DNA of 64,000 nt, from NCBI RefSeq assembly GCF_024363255.1, contig NZ_AP026070.1, forward strand, positions 3,472,001-3,536,000, written 5' to 3'. The translations under genes and the position numbers were made by a program. The DNA comes from Shewanella sp. NFH-SH190041 (GTDB lineage Bacteria > Pseudomonadota > Gammaproteobacteria > Enterobacterales > Shewanellaceae). The notes under the pieces were generated by a model that had not been told where the DNA came from, ran no database searches, and saw nothing but the letters and a program-made list of their open reading frames with translations. This document shows positions 17,806 to 26,499 of this stretch, in pieces (the stretch's first letter is position 1; each line of letters begins with the position of its first letter).

Positions 17806-18819
17806 ATGTCAGCAGTATTGCACCAAATTATTCGCCAGCTATCTTTAGCCACTCTGCTTGGTGGGACTGTATATAGCAGCAGTACCTTAGCGGATCTCAC
17901 CGCAACAAAACGGCCAGTAAGTACGTCCACCGTGTCTGCGCAATCAGAGACTACAAAAAATAACGGGGCCGCGACACATAAACAGACGGAAACTGAACAT
18001 AATTCACTTATTGCCCACCGAGTGGAGGATGAACGCAATACCGCTGAATTGCCTTTCGTTATCACGCCACACAAAGTGAATTACATCCTACCGGTCAGTT
18101 ATAACAGTCACCCCAATATGGCACCTTACACCACGGTCACTGACACTCAGTCCCATCAACTCGATCATTTGGAAGCCAAATTTCAGATCAGCTTTAAGCT
18201 GCCTCTGTGGCGAGATATCTGGCAAGGTAATGGCCAACTCTTTTTTGCCTATACCAATCAGTCTTGGTGGCAGGTTTACAATCAGGATATCTCCGCCCCT
18301 TTTCGAGAAACCGTGCATGAGCCTGAGCTGTTTGTATTGTTCAATAATGATTGGCAGTGGCAAGGCTGGACTAATGCATTCTGGGGGCTGGGTATTGTGC
18401 ACCAGTCTAATGGCAAATCAGGGCAATTGTCCCGCAGCTGGAACCGGATATACGGCACAATGGTTTTTGATCGTGGACCATTAGCGATTGCAGCCAAGGT
18501 TTGGTGGCGCCTGCCAGAAAGCGCTAAGCGTTATCCCGGCGATCCCCGTGGGGATGACAACCCGGATATCACGGATTACACAGGTAATTTTGAGATCACC
18601 TCTGTTTATGGTATCGACAAACACAGATTTAGTATGCAGTTAAGGAATAACCTGCAGCGGGATAACCGTGGCATGATTGAGTTAACTTGGAGTTATCCAA
18701 TTCTCGGCAATTTAAGATTTTATACGCAATACTTTAATGGCTACGCAGAGAGCCTTATCGACTATAACGCACATAATCAACGCATCGGCATCGGTCTGGC
18801 TCTGAATGATTTGTTATAG
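17806..18819 (+). CDS. pldA: Outer membrane phospholipase A
   Basis: This is a 337-residue outer membrane beta-barrel esterase that removes acyl chains from phospholipids in the outer leaflet. The catalytic block HQSNGKSGQLSRSWNR contains His199, Ser201 and Asn213, with the same spacing as His142/Ser144/Asn156 of E. coli PldA. A signal peptide (about residues 1-26) is followed by a low-complexity, Thr/Glu-rich stretch of about 55 residues before the barrel, longer than usual. AAGGAAG precedes the ATG at 17806. The next gene starts 32 bases after the stop, so the two may form an operon. Confidence 0.93.
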   Translation: MSAVLHQIIRQLSLATLLGGTVYSSSTLADLTATKRPVSTSTVSAQSETTKNNGAATHKQTETEHNSLIAHRVEDERNTAELPFVITPHKVNYILPVSYNSHPNMAPYTTVTDTQSHQLDHLEAKFQISFKLPLWRDIWQGNGQLFFAYTNQSWWQVYNQDISAPFRETVHEPELFVLFNNDWQWQGWTNAFWGLGIVHQSNGKSGQLSRSWNRIYGTMVFDRGPLAIAAKVWWRLPESAKRYPGDPRGDDNPDITDYTGNFEITSVYGIDKHRFSMQLRNNLQRDNRGMIELTWSYPILGNLRFYTQYFNGYAESLIDYNAHNQRIGIGLALNDLL

Positions 18820-18851
18820 CCAGTCCGGTCTGGCTGTTTTTAGGGATTGCT

Positions 18852-20258
18852 ATGCAGCCAGGATACCGGGAGGTTCTCCTCCTTTTTACCGCAGCATTGT
18901 TATTGTCTGTCGGGGCATTACTTTATCTTCACTTGCCATCGGCGCCGCCAGCAAAGCTGCTACACCAGCGCCAGATACAACAAGCTGCGCAACAATTTTT
19001 TGCAGCAATAAAAAACCACAGCGCCCATTACCCTTTACTGTCCGATAGTCAACAAAAGGATATCGCAACAGCGTTATCCCATCTGGGTAATCACAGCTTT
19101 ATTCGCCGCCATGAGTTATATGCCGAGCTGAGTAAAATTCTTGCGCAACTGGGCGATCCGGCAGCCCAACTGACCGACATCCATGCTGACCATATTGCTT
19201 ATCCGGTCATATTGCGCCCAGTTGTATTACAACCAGACTTACGACAACATCAGCCCCCGGCAAGTAACCCGGTATCGACACCGCCTATCCAACCACGCTG
19301 GCAGATAAGTGCTATCAACGGTGAGTTATTAGATCCTGCCCATCCTTATCTTAGCCATATTGATGGTATCGCCATTGATAATTTTATTGCCGCAGCCAAA
19401 AGGTATCTTCCCCAGCAATTTCACGATTCAGACAAACATTTAGCTCAGCAACTGCAATTAATGGATAGACTCAGGCAAGATATCGGCACAGATAGTCTTC
19501 AGCCGCCACGTCTCACCCTGACCAATCGAACTGGCCAGTCGGTTATCCGACGTCTGGCACCACAACGACGTAAAAGCCTCTCGACAACCACAGCATCCAA
19601 GCCCCCCTTTCCCGTCAACCGCCTAAGTTGGCTCTCGGCAGATACCGCTATCTTGATATTAGGGAATCTTGATACCTTGCCACCACATACTCTCCGCACG
19701 GCCCTAACCCAGCGAAGATTGATTCTCGATTTACGCCAAGTGGTAGGAGATCCTTTGCCATTATTGCAGGCATTATCTAAGGAAAATCCTACCATCCCCC
19801 CCGCTAATCAGTGGCTAGCTGCTTATCGGCTACAACCTGGCCGTACCCGGGACTATCTGCAGCCGGATCACTTTGTGCCCACGGACTATCTTGCCCTGCC
19901 TCAACCGGCCGCTCAGCTCAGTGCCCTGCACCCTTATCAGGATTTACCCCAAGGTGAAAAATATGGCAGGCAGCGGATTTGGTTAATTGGCCCCCATTGC
20001 GGCATAACCTGTGCCCGGCTAAGTTACTTTGCGAACCTGTGGCCCAATAGTCGCTTAGCTGGCCACAATACCCATGGCAACTACAGCCGCACAAGCCAAC
20101 ATAATTTGTCTGCAGTAGAATTTAGCTTATCACTAAGTACCACGGTCTTTTTCAACCACAGAGGAGAGTTACTGTCTGGCGTACCGGTTAAAGTGGACAT
20201 GCCCCTAATATTAAAAGGCATCCGCCGCAGCCAACTACTGCAACTGTTCCATCCCTGA
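18852..20258 (+). CDS. S41-like exported protein, probably inactive
   Basis: This encodes 468 residues with an N-terminal signal anchor (LLLFTAALLLSVGALLYLHL). The C-terminal third has the ground plan of S41 (tail-specific protease-like) proteins: IWLIGPHCGITCARLSYF, then LAGHNTHGNYS, a strand pair SLSLSTTVFF, and GELLSGVPVKVDMPL. In the S41 subgroup it resembles, the nucleophile serine lies in a C-x-S-A-C motif. Here the corresponding block is Cys383-G-I-T-Cys387, so serine appears replaced by Ile385 and catalysis is doubtful. It sits 32 bases after pldA. The family call is by eye and moderately sure. The role is unknown, possibly peptide or substrate binding in the envelope. Confidence 0.55.
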   Translation: MQPGYREVLLLFTAALLLSVGALLYLHLPSAPPAKLLHQRQIQQAAQQFFAAIKNHSAHYPLLSDSQQKDIATALSHLGNHSFIRRHELYAELSKILAQLGDPAAQLTDIHADHIAYPVILRPVVLQPDLRQHQPPASNPVSTPPIQPRWQISAINGELLDPAHPYLSHIDGIAIDNFIAAAKRYLPQQFHDSDKHLAQQLQLMDRLRQDIGTDSLQPPRLTLTNRTGQSVIRRLAPQRRKSLSTTTASKPPFPVNRLSWLSADTAILILGNLDTLPPHTLRTALTQRRLILDLRQVVGDPLPLLQALSKENPTIPPANQWLAAYRLQPGRTRDYLQPDHFVPTDYLALPQPAAQLSALHPYQDLPQGEKYGRQRIWLIGPHCGITCARLSYFANLWPNSRLAGHNTHGNYSRTSQHNLSAVEFSLSLSTTVFFNHRGELLSGVPVKVDMPLILKGIRRSQLLQLFHP

Positions 20259-20424
20259 TGTATGACTACCTAGCTCGGTAAAACAATCAGATATAAAACA
20301 GCCTTGCTCGATCATCTAGCCGGCCTTAGCATCCCGGGCTTTCACATAACGCACCATAAAAAGTGCTGCAGTCAACACAGAGAAAAAGCCGACAAGACAG
20401 AGATGAAATGCATCGGAAGAGAAA

Positions 20425-20453
20425 AACAAAAAGGCCGGATATCACCGGCCTTT
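20425..20453 (-). terminator. Intrinsic terminator after the 20476 gene
   Basis: AAAGGCCGG (20430-20438) and CCGGCCTTT (20445-20453) form a hairpin. On the minus strand the sequence continues into a T-rich tail. It lies about 20 bases past the stop. Confidence 0.88.
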
Positions 20454-20475
20454 AACAGTTACAGATAACACAAAC

Positions 20476-22185
20476 TTACTTAGCTGTAGCTTGTGCCGGT
20501 GCTTGAGTCGCCATACGGGTATCAAATACCAAGCCTTTACTGTTTACGTCTATACCAAAATGCATCTGTACATTGGCATGTTTCAAGTCCGCCAGTTCAG
20601 ATGGAATAGTTTCACCCATGCTTTCAGCCATGGTGATAAATGGACCAAAGAACTTTTTGTAATCCACAGAGCCTGACAAAATGCCATTACCAGTTAAGGT
20701 ATTGCTCTTAGCCAATTCATTCGCCAGTTTTTCTGACTTAGGACCTGAGTAGGCAACTAAGTGCTTACCTTTAATAGCCATCATCACTTTCAGATCTGGG
20801 CTCACCCCCAAAGCATCAGAGACATCAACTGCAGAGCCATCTTCTGGTAACTGGATAGCCGCTAGTGCAGGATCAAAACCACTGGCAACGGAGAACAGCT
20901 TCTTAGGGTCATTTACAGCAACGCTTACAAGCGCATCAACATTATCCAGCTGGCCATTCTGATTCATCGCATAGTCAGATACCACAACAGAAACACCTTT
21001 AGCGCCCTGTGCCATACCGGATGCCATGCTCAACATGGCAGGGTTGGCCTGAGATAATTCAGACTGCAAACTTGCTAATACTTGACACTGGAATTGAGGG
21101 CGGGTCATCTGCTCCCAAATTGTATTCATTGCAGAGGCAACATTATCAGTATTAATGCCCAGTCCCAGTGTAAATACACTGTCACCGAATTTTTCAACCG
21201 CAGGATCAATAAAGCCACGCAGACTCTGCAGCGCGGCCATTACCTTAGCATTCTTACTTTCAATAATGGTTTGAATATCCATATCGCTGTGATCAGCAGT
21301 GATATCCATATTCTTCATCCCCATGACAGTCATGGGCCAATTTGCTGCCAGCGCATTAATCTCTTTTTGGCAAACTGGTGTACGCAGTTCAGCCAGAGCG
21401 TTATCACCTGAGTCTGCAAACAGGGCAGTTAATTGTTTGCCCAGTTCATTCTTGTCTTCAGTCAGCGCTTTGGCAATTGCTTGATGATTGATAAAGCTAA
21501 CGCTTTCACGTAGGAAACCATGTCGAGCGACAATATCCTTAAGCAATGGTGACTCAGTCATATTGTTAGCGACAGGTTTCAGTCCCAGAGACTGTTCAAG
21601 CACTAACTTATCTTCACCTTTGTAAGATACAGTCACTGTCATCCAGCCCAGATGCTCACCCACCAGCATATGCAGATCACTATTACCGCTATCCAGTGGA
21701 TAAGAACGGTATTGGTAACCCCCAATATCAACCATTTTCGCAGTTAAACCGCTTTTTTGAGATGCTAAATCCAACTGACTGAACAAGGCTTCAGGCTTGG
21801 TAACCTGCACCTTAAGCACAGGCACCATACCTAAAGTATAAAAATAAGCCTGTTCATAATTAGGAAGCCCAAATGCAGCTAACAGAGCATCCGGATCTTT
21901 TTCCAACGCAACATATTGGTTATACAAGGAAAAGAAGAAACGTTTTTGTGGAGAGTCCTCACTAGAAATAGGCAGTGGAGCAGATTGCGGATAACTGGCA
22001 GCAAGGGAATGCAAGTAGTCTTTTAGGGGGAAGGGAGCCAACTGGCCTGAGAATACTGCGGTGTCTGCCGGTACATATTCCAATGCACCGTTTGGCCCAT
22101 ATCCTTCGGCCTCAGATTTATGAACCAAATAATACGCACCGGTGCCAGCCACTACGATTATTAGTGCAATCAATAGATTTTTCAT
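20476..22185 (-). CDS. Large exported/membrane-anchored hypothetical protein
   Basis: This encodes 569 residues with an N-terminal hydrophobic anchor or uncleaved signal (LLIALIIVVAGTGAYYLV), after which the whole protein would be periplasmic. The body is soluble, without transmembrane helices. It has repeated patterns such as FSQLDLASQKSGL and VASAMNTIWEQ that suggest an alpha/beta repeat architecture. The start GGYGPNGALEYVPADTAVFSGQL resembles DUF3352-type periplasmic proteins, but I am not certain of the family. The ATG at 22185 has a GGAG site. It is monocistronic by position, with its own terminator. No function is assigned. Confidence 0.7.
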   Translation of the reverse strand: MKNLLIALIIVVAGTGAYYLVHKSEAEGYGPNGALEYVPADTAVFSGQLAPFPLKDYLHSLAASYPQSAPLPISSEDSPQKRFFFSLYNQYVALEKDPDALLAAFGLPNYEQAYFYTLGMVPVLKVQVTKPEALFSQLDLASQKSGLTAKMVDIGGYQYRSYPLDSGNSDLHMLVGEHLGWMTVTVSYKGEDKLVLEQSLGLKPVANNMTESPLLKDIVARHGFLRESVSFINHQAIAKALTEDKNELGKQLTALFADSGDNALAELRTPVCQKEINALAANWPMTVMGMKNMDITADHSDMDIQTIIESKNAKVMAALQSLRGFIDPAVEKFGDSVFTLGLGINTDNVASAMNTIWEQMTRPQFQCQVLASLQSELSQANPAMLSMASGMAQGAKGVSVVVSDYAMNQNGQLDNVDALVSVAVNDPKKLFSVASGFDPALAAIQLPEDGSAVDVSDALGVSPDLKVMMAIKGKHLVAYSGPKSEKLANELAKSNTLTGNGILSGSVDYKKFFGPFITMAESMGETIPSELADLKHANVQMHFGIDVNSKGLVFDTRMATQAPAQATAK

Positions 22186-22375
22186 CAATAGACTCCATAT
22201 AGAGATTTTTTTTGCATCTTATACGACAAGTGTATCAGAGTGCATCAAGCGCGTATAAAACACCATGACCGAATCAATAGCAATATTAAACTTCTTCTGC
22301 TGGTTACATTTACAGCAAAATCAACTAAATATATATTTCAATCCTCGTTGCCACGAAAGTGCCAACATGTGCTGA

Positions 22376-22912
22376 TTACCCAGCTGGCAACACGGATAAC
22401 AAAAGCGGCACATTTAATTCCCGGGGAAGCACTATGCCTTCGGGATGGGCCGGACTATATACCCGGTTATAAGGGACGCCGCTGTGTCCTTGAGTGGTGA
22501 GATAACGTTCAACCACAGGGTTAGGCTGTGACCAGTCCCCACGCATCAGTACGATATTTCGCTTATCTAATGCTCTCGTTACCTGCTCCCGCTGCCACAC
22601 TCTGGCTTTGTTCTGCTGACAAGTGCTACACCAATTAGAAGTAATATCAACCAATACCGTTTTACCTTCAGAGACTAATTGGGGGATCTGCTCCGGTACC
22701 AGAGGCTGCCATTTCAGCGTTTGCCAATGGTTGTAATCCTCTCCACGGAAAACAAACACCACTACAGCCGCTAAGACGATAGATAAGCCACCCTGCACAA
22801 AAATAGCGCCCATCGGCACCTTTTTCTGTTTTATGCGCATCCAAATCAGCAAGGCCAGAATGATCAGCATGATAGCCAGCAAAGTAAAACTGGCAGCTTC
22901 TGTAGCGGTCAT
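22376..22912 (-). CDS. Membrane-anchored thioredoxin-like protein resembling the C-terminus of ScsB/DsbD
   Basis: This 178-residue protein has two transmembrane segments (about 9-27 and 37-56) followed by a periplasmic thioredoxin-like domain. The redox motif is SNWCSTCQQNK, with Cys95 and Cys98. Downstream, MRGDWSQPNPVVERYL and GVPYNRVYSPAHPEGIVLP match the C-terminal gamma domain of ScsB-type DsbD proteins. What is missing is the large electron-transporting membrane domain and the N-terminal domain of a full DsbD/ScsB. A TGA lies four codons upstream of the ATG, so it is a free-standing frame. It could be a reduced, still-functional thioredoxin or a relic of a larger gene. There is no terminator or operon partner. 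Confidence 0.75.
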   Translation of the reverse strand: MTATEAASFTLLAIMLIILALLIWMRIKQKKVPMGAIFVQGGLSIVLAAVVVFVFRGEDYNHWQTLKWQPLVPEQIPQLVSEGKTVLVDITSNWCSTCQQNKARVWQREQVTRALDKRNIVLMRGDWSQPNPVVERYLTTQGHSGVPYNRVYSPAHPEGIVLPRELNVPLLLSVLPAG

Positions 22913-23231
22913 CTTGTTGTCTCAGAGGTTAATTGTCAGGGGATTCACAGCTTTAATCACCAGATATGTTTACTGGCGACAATTATTCGTTACGCAAAAT
23001 CCAGGCGCCCCAAGCACCTCGATATTCATATAACGCAGGTGTGATTGGCAGCTAAAAGTGATACGCCATAAACCACAACCAAGTGCCAGTGTAGCGGCAA
23101 TTTTAACCAATTAACAATCCAGCTAATGGATTTTATTAATCTAAATTAGCGATTTCACCGTTAGAAAATCAACACCATGGCCACTTCATGTTGGGGGATG
23201 TCAACGCAAAACCTAGTTTGCAGCATGGTAG
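22913..23231. other. Intergenic region, possible decayed sequence
   Basis: About 320 bases lie between two genes that both look like C-terminal pieces of larger ones. No frame of useful length and no clear hairpin with a T run were found. Loss of the 5' part of the S10 peptidase gene may have happened here, but no remnant can be read with confidence. Confidence 0.35.
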
Positions 23232-23582
23232 ATGAATGAGTATGCTGCTGCGCATAAAAGCATCAACAAGGACGATAACCCCATGCCGTACGTATTCCTG
23301 CGTCTTATATTTTCCCTACCACTATTTATTAACAGAAACTGGCAGCTGGGCATAGTGCAGCGAGGAAATCGGGATTTTCGTATCTTTATTGGCAATGGTT
23401 ATTTCGATTTAGCCACACCATTTTTTGCCACGGAAAACACTATCGCAGACAACGGTATCATCCCAGATAGAGTCACAATGCACTACTATCCTGCCGGTCA
23501 TATGATGTATGTTCAGCCAGAATCCTTAGCACAAATATCCGCGGATCTTCGCCAGTTTTACCAAACAGGTTCCGGCCAATGA
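23232..23582 (+). pseudogene. C-terminal remnant of an S10 serine carboxypeptidase-like gene
   Basis: The 116-residue frame is recognisable only over its last 75 residues. These contain DFRIFIGNGYFDLATPFFAT and MHYYPAGHMMYVQPESLAQI, the C-terminal catalytic Asp and His regions of bacterial S10-type carboxypeptidases. Full-length family members are about 500 residues, and the nucleophile-serine part is absent. The first 40 residues are unrelated-looking and probably not derived from the enzyme. Its stop overlaps the LysE start by 4 bases, so the fragment may survive because it provides translational coupling. It could also be expressed as a short protein, but it cannot be an active peptidase. 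Confidence 0.65.
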
Positions 23583-24208
23583 CGCTGACAATCTGGCTTA
23601 GCTTACTCCTTATCTGCTTATTGGGCGCCGCATCCCCCGGCCCGAGTCTGGCTATGGTGATGCGCCATACCCTCAGCCGAGGCGCCGTTGCCGGTCTTAT
23701 TTGTGCTTGGGCTCATGCTATCGGTATTGCGTTATATGCATTACTGACACTAATAGGGTTAGCGCTGGCGCTACAACAAAGTCCTGTTCTATTTAATGCC
23801 TTAACACTGGCCGGGGCGGGGTATCTAGGCTGGCTCGGCTGGCAAGCGCTGCAATCAAACGGTACAAGTCAAACCTATGCCAATAAGGCACAAGCAGTCT
23901 CGTACTGGCGCGCAGCAACCGATGGCCTGGCGATTTCACTGTTTAACCCCAAAATACTGTTGTTCTTTTTGGCGCTTTTTAGCCAGTTTGTCACCGCGGC
24001 GGATAAACACACTGGCCGGATATTGCTACTGGCAACGCCGGCGTTAGTTGACGGACTCTGGTATAGCCTGATTGCCCTGACGCTATCCCGGCCTGATATC
24101 GTTTCCCGGCTACGGCACCACAGTGCCCTCATTGATAAGCTGTCAGGAATCGTACTCATTTTGCTCGCTCTGCGTGTCGTTTATACCCTGTTAACTGCAA
24201 CGGAATAA
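23579..24208 (+). CDS. LysE/RhtB family exporter
   Basis: This is a 209-residue inner membrane protein with about six transmembrane segments. It has the family start (LGAASPGPSLAMVMRHTLSRG) and the middle motif AISLFNPKILLFFLALFSQF. LysE/RhtB proteins export amino acids such as homoserine, threonine, leucine or lysine. The substrate here is not deducible. The start codon overlaps the stop of the upstream peptidase remnant by 4 bases (ATGA). A terminator-like hairpin follows at 24316. Confidence 0.9.
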   Translation: MTLTIWLSLLLICLLGAASPGPSLAMVMRHTLSRGAVAGLICAWAHAIGIALYALLTLIGLALALQQSPVLFNALTLAGAGYLGWLGWQALQSNGTSQTYANKAQAVSYWRAATDGLAISLFNPKILLFFLALFSQFVTAADKHTGRILLLATPALVDGLWYSLIALTLSRPDIVSRLRHHSALIDKLSGIVLILLALRVVYTLLTATE

Positions 24209-24315
24209 ATTCTCGGACAAAGTGCTAAAACTCAGTACTACTCCAAACTAGGGTAATTTGAGCTTAGCAACGCTAATCCTTATTTCACCTTTGCCGCGAG
24301 ATCCTGCTATGGAAA

Positions 24316-24353
24316 ATAAAAATGCCCCGCAAAACTCTGCAGGGCATTTTTAT
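24316..24353. terminator. Terminator after the LysE gene
   Basis: ATAAAAATGCCC (24316-24327) and GGGCATTTTTAT (24342-24353) form a 12-base stem with a 14-base loop and T/A runs on both sides. It can act in both directions. Confidence 0.75.
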
Positions 24354-24372
24354 TATCACTTCAGTTACTTAG

Positions 24373-24458
24373 GGCCTACCGACCTTTCAAGTTTATTTTT
24401 GCAGCGATTAAAAGGCTTATATCTCGAACAAATTTTAATCATGAAAGGTCAACAGGCC
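24373..24458. repeat. Miniature inverted-repeat element, copy 2
   Basis: The 17-base terminal repeats GGCCTACCGACCTTTCA (24373-24389) and TGAAAGGTCAACAGGCC (24442-24458) match in inverted orientation at 14 of 17 positions. The interior GACCTTTCAAGTTTA..TTGCAGCGATT is shared with the element at 8047. At 86 bases without a gene, it fits a non-autonomous mobile element. It sits between a terminator and the DUF3144 stop. Confidence 0.6.
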
Positions 24459-24467
24459 TTCCTAAAG

Positions 24468-24797
24468 TTAACCTTTAAAGATTTCCACACCGTCTGCGGC
24501 ATTGTCGCTATTGACGTCATCACTATTGGTTACCGGTGGATTAGCAATATGATCTTCAAGGTTATCATTGAGCATTTCCCGGAACTCTGAGGTGAACCAT
24601 TCCAGCGCATTTTCTTTTTCTGCGGCCAAATCAGCAGACTTAATTGCAGCTTCAAAGGCATTGAATCGGGCAGCGGCAAAACGCAACGCAGTGCCGACCT
24701 TGCCGACATCTTGCTCCTGTTGCACCAATTGGTTAGCCAGAGCAATAAATTGATCAGCCAGTTGGTACAGGGATGTTTCATTGGCTTGTTCAGACAT
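24468..24797 (-). CDS. DUF3144 family protein
   Basis: This 109-residue cytoplasmic protein has the DUF3144 core in residues 10-80: ADQFIALANQLVQ, then GTALRFAAARFNAFEAA, and EFREMLNDNLEDHI. It is mostly helical, with an acidic, Asn/Asp-rich tail. The function of the family is unknown. It is divergent from the DUF2956 gene at 24917. The 3' end lies only 10 bases from the inverted-repeat element at 24373-24458, which could supply a 3' structure to the transcript. Confidence 0.82.
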   Translation of the reverse strand: MSEQANETSLYQLADQFIALANQLVQQEQDVGKVGTALRFAAARFNAFEAAIKSADLAAEKENALEWFTSEFREMLNDNLEDHIANPPVTNSDDVNSDNAADGVEIFKG

Positions 24798-24916
24798 ATG
24801 CGGATAACTCCAGAAAAATACAAATTACGCCCATGATACATGAGTTAGCGTGTGAATTAACCTGCAAATCTACCGCCATGGTATAGTCTGCGCATCACTG
24901 TGTTGCAGAGTCTGCT

Positions 24917-25249
24917 ATGAAAAACACTATTTCCGACGAAAGCCGCATCGAAGCGGCCAAAATTGCCCGGGCCACCCAAAAACCGGGACAAACCAAAGAG
25001 CAAACCAAATTAATTGCTCAAGGTATTGAGAAGGGCATTGCTGAGTATAAAAAACAGCAAAAAAGCAAAGCCAGAGAACGGGATAAAAACCGTAAGCAGC
25101 AACAAAAAGCTAAAATCCGTGAGCCGCAGCCTCAATTAATAACAAGCCCTGAAACGATGGAAACCTCAAATTACTCGGGGAAATTGCCGTGGATATTACT
25201 GGCATTAAGTTGGGTCGGCTTTATCGCGAGTTATCTGCTCTTGCACTAA
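24917..25249 (+). CDS. DUF2956 family protein
   Basis: This is a 110-residue protein. Residues 1-65 are highly charged and helical (EAAKIARATQKPGQTKEQTK, then IEKGIAEYKKQQKSKARERD), the DUF2956 signature. Residues 90-109 form a C-terminal transmembrane segment (LPWILLALSWVGFIASYLLL), so it is a tail-anchored inner membrane protein with a basic cytoplasmic part. The role is unknown. It stands alone between divergent and convergent genes. Confidence 0.85.
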   Translation: MKNTISDESRIEAAKIARATQKPGQTKEQTKLIAQGIEKGIAEYKKQQKSKARERDKNRKQQQKAKIREPQPQLITSPETMETSNYSGKLPWILLALSWVGFIASYLLLH

Positions 25250-25321
25250 GCACTCGGCAAAAATTGAACCGACTGATAATACTGCAAAGGTAACATTATC
25301 AGTCGGCATATTTGGTATTGA

Positions 25322-25615
25322 TCAACTGGCGGTCAAAAGTGCTGCTAATGCATCAACTTGGTTAGCAACCCACTCAGGTTTAATCGGTCCCCAATCTTCC
25401 ACCCGATAAAATCCGGCATTATTTCTTGGCCCCTGCTGTACAAAGCTAACCCGAATCCCCACATCACCAAATGCAGCAATGGCATCTTGCAAAGTGCGGC
25501 GAGGCATACCCGTCAACTGCTGCAAAGCCGGTAAATTATGCTCCCCCTGATCGATCAGGTACGCCAGATAGAGTTTGCGCAAAAATGCCTTGTGTTGCTT
25601 ACTGATATTATCCAT
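25322..25615 (-). CDS. Small winged helix-turn-helix protein
   Basis: This is a 97-residue DNA-binding-like protein. MDNISKQHKAFLRKLYLAYL is followed by a helix-turn-helix (LPALQQLTGMPRRTLQDAIA) and a wing with FYRVEDWGPIKPEWV. It is compatible with the HTH_43-type winged helix families. The frame stays open upstream to 25708, but the ATG at 25615 begins at the conserved fold and is preferred. Target genes cannot be inferred. It is divergent from the DUF924 gene. Confidence 0.72.
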   Translation of the reverse strand: MDNISKQHKAFLRKLYLAYLIDQGEHNLPALQQLTGMPRRTLQDAIAAFGDVGIRVSFVQQGPRNNAGFYRVEDWGPIKPEWVANQVDALAALLTAS

Positions 25616-25870
25616 TTTGCACCATCCTGTTTCGCGGATAAGTGATCCCCTTGGCCTCAGGCGCCGAACCACCCAGAAATAGAAGTTGTTATAGATACAT
25701 ATCAACATGTTATATCAGTAAGGTCTGTGGCACCCTTCGCAGATATACTGATTTCCACCGATGAAATTTTCATCAAGCTTAACTTTACAGTGCCCAGACA
25801 CAGTGGCACTGTAATCCGGCAACACGCCATTTTTTCTGGTAAAACAAACCGCTATACCAAGGAGAGAATT

Positions 25871-26416
25871 ATGTCTGTTTGTCCGGAAACCATATTGCAA
25901 TTTTGGTTTGATGAAATTGAGCCTAAAGCCTGGTGGGTAAAAGATGCGACATTTGATCAAACCGTGAAACAACGTTTTGAACCTATATTGACGCAAGCCA
26001 AACGGGGGGAGTTTTATCACTGGCGCACCAGTCCCCGGGGACGTTTAGCGGAAATCATCATTCTGGATCAGTTTTCGCGCAATATTTACCGCGACACCCC
26101 ACAAGCATTTGCTGCCGATGCCATGGCGCTTGCTCTTGCTCAAGAGGCGGTCGCCCATCATATCGAATCTGAGCTTACCCCTCAGCAAATCCAGTTTTTA
26201 TATATGCCCTTTATGCACAGTGAATCCCCTGCAATTCATCAGGTTGCAGAAACGCTATTTCGACGTGATGCGGTAAAAGATAATCTTGATTTTGAACTGC
26301 GCCATAAAGCGATTATTGATCGTTTCGGCCGCTACCCGCATCGCAACAATATTCTAGGGCGGGAGTCGACCACTGAAGAGTTAGCCTTTTTGACTCAGCC
26401 CGGATCTTCGTTTTAA
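25871..26416 (+). CDS. DUF924 family protein
   Basis: This 181-residue soluble alpha-helical protein has the DUF924 (TPR-like) signature: ILQFWFDEIEPKAWWVKDATFD at the start, LAEIIILDQFSRNIYRDTPQAF, FLYMPFMHSES and the C-terminal GRYPHRNNILGRESTTEE. The family's biochemical role is unknown. A GGAGAG site just before the ATG at 25871 fixes the start; the open frame upstream (from 25727) is unconserved. Confidence 0.9.
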   Translation: MSVCPETILQFWFDEIEPKAWWVKDATFDQTVKQRFEPILTQAKRGEFYHWRTSPRGRLAEIIILDQFSRNIYRDTPQAFAADAMALALAQEAVAHHIESELTPQQIQFLYMPFMHSESPAIHQVAETLFRRDAVKDNLDFELRHKAIIDRFGRYPHRNNILGRESTTEELAFLTQPGSSF

Positions 26417-26499
26417 TGGCTATGGCCTGATGACATTGACTGTGGCTGATTAAATCATTGCCGTGACAGCCTACCCTGCCACGGCAAAATAGGCTCAAC

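Noticed and set aside
24258..24590. 110-residue plus-strand open frame spanning the repeat and the DUF3144 gene
   Set aside because: It runs through a terminator and the inverted-repeat element, then antisense through a supported gene; no ribosome site.
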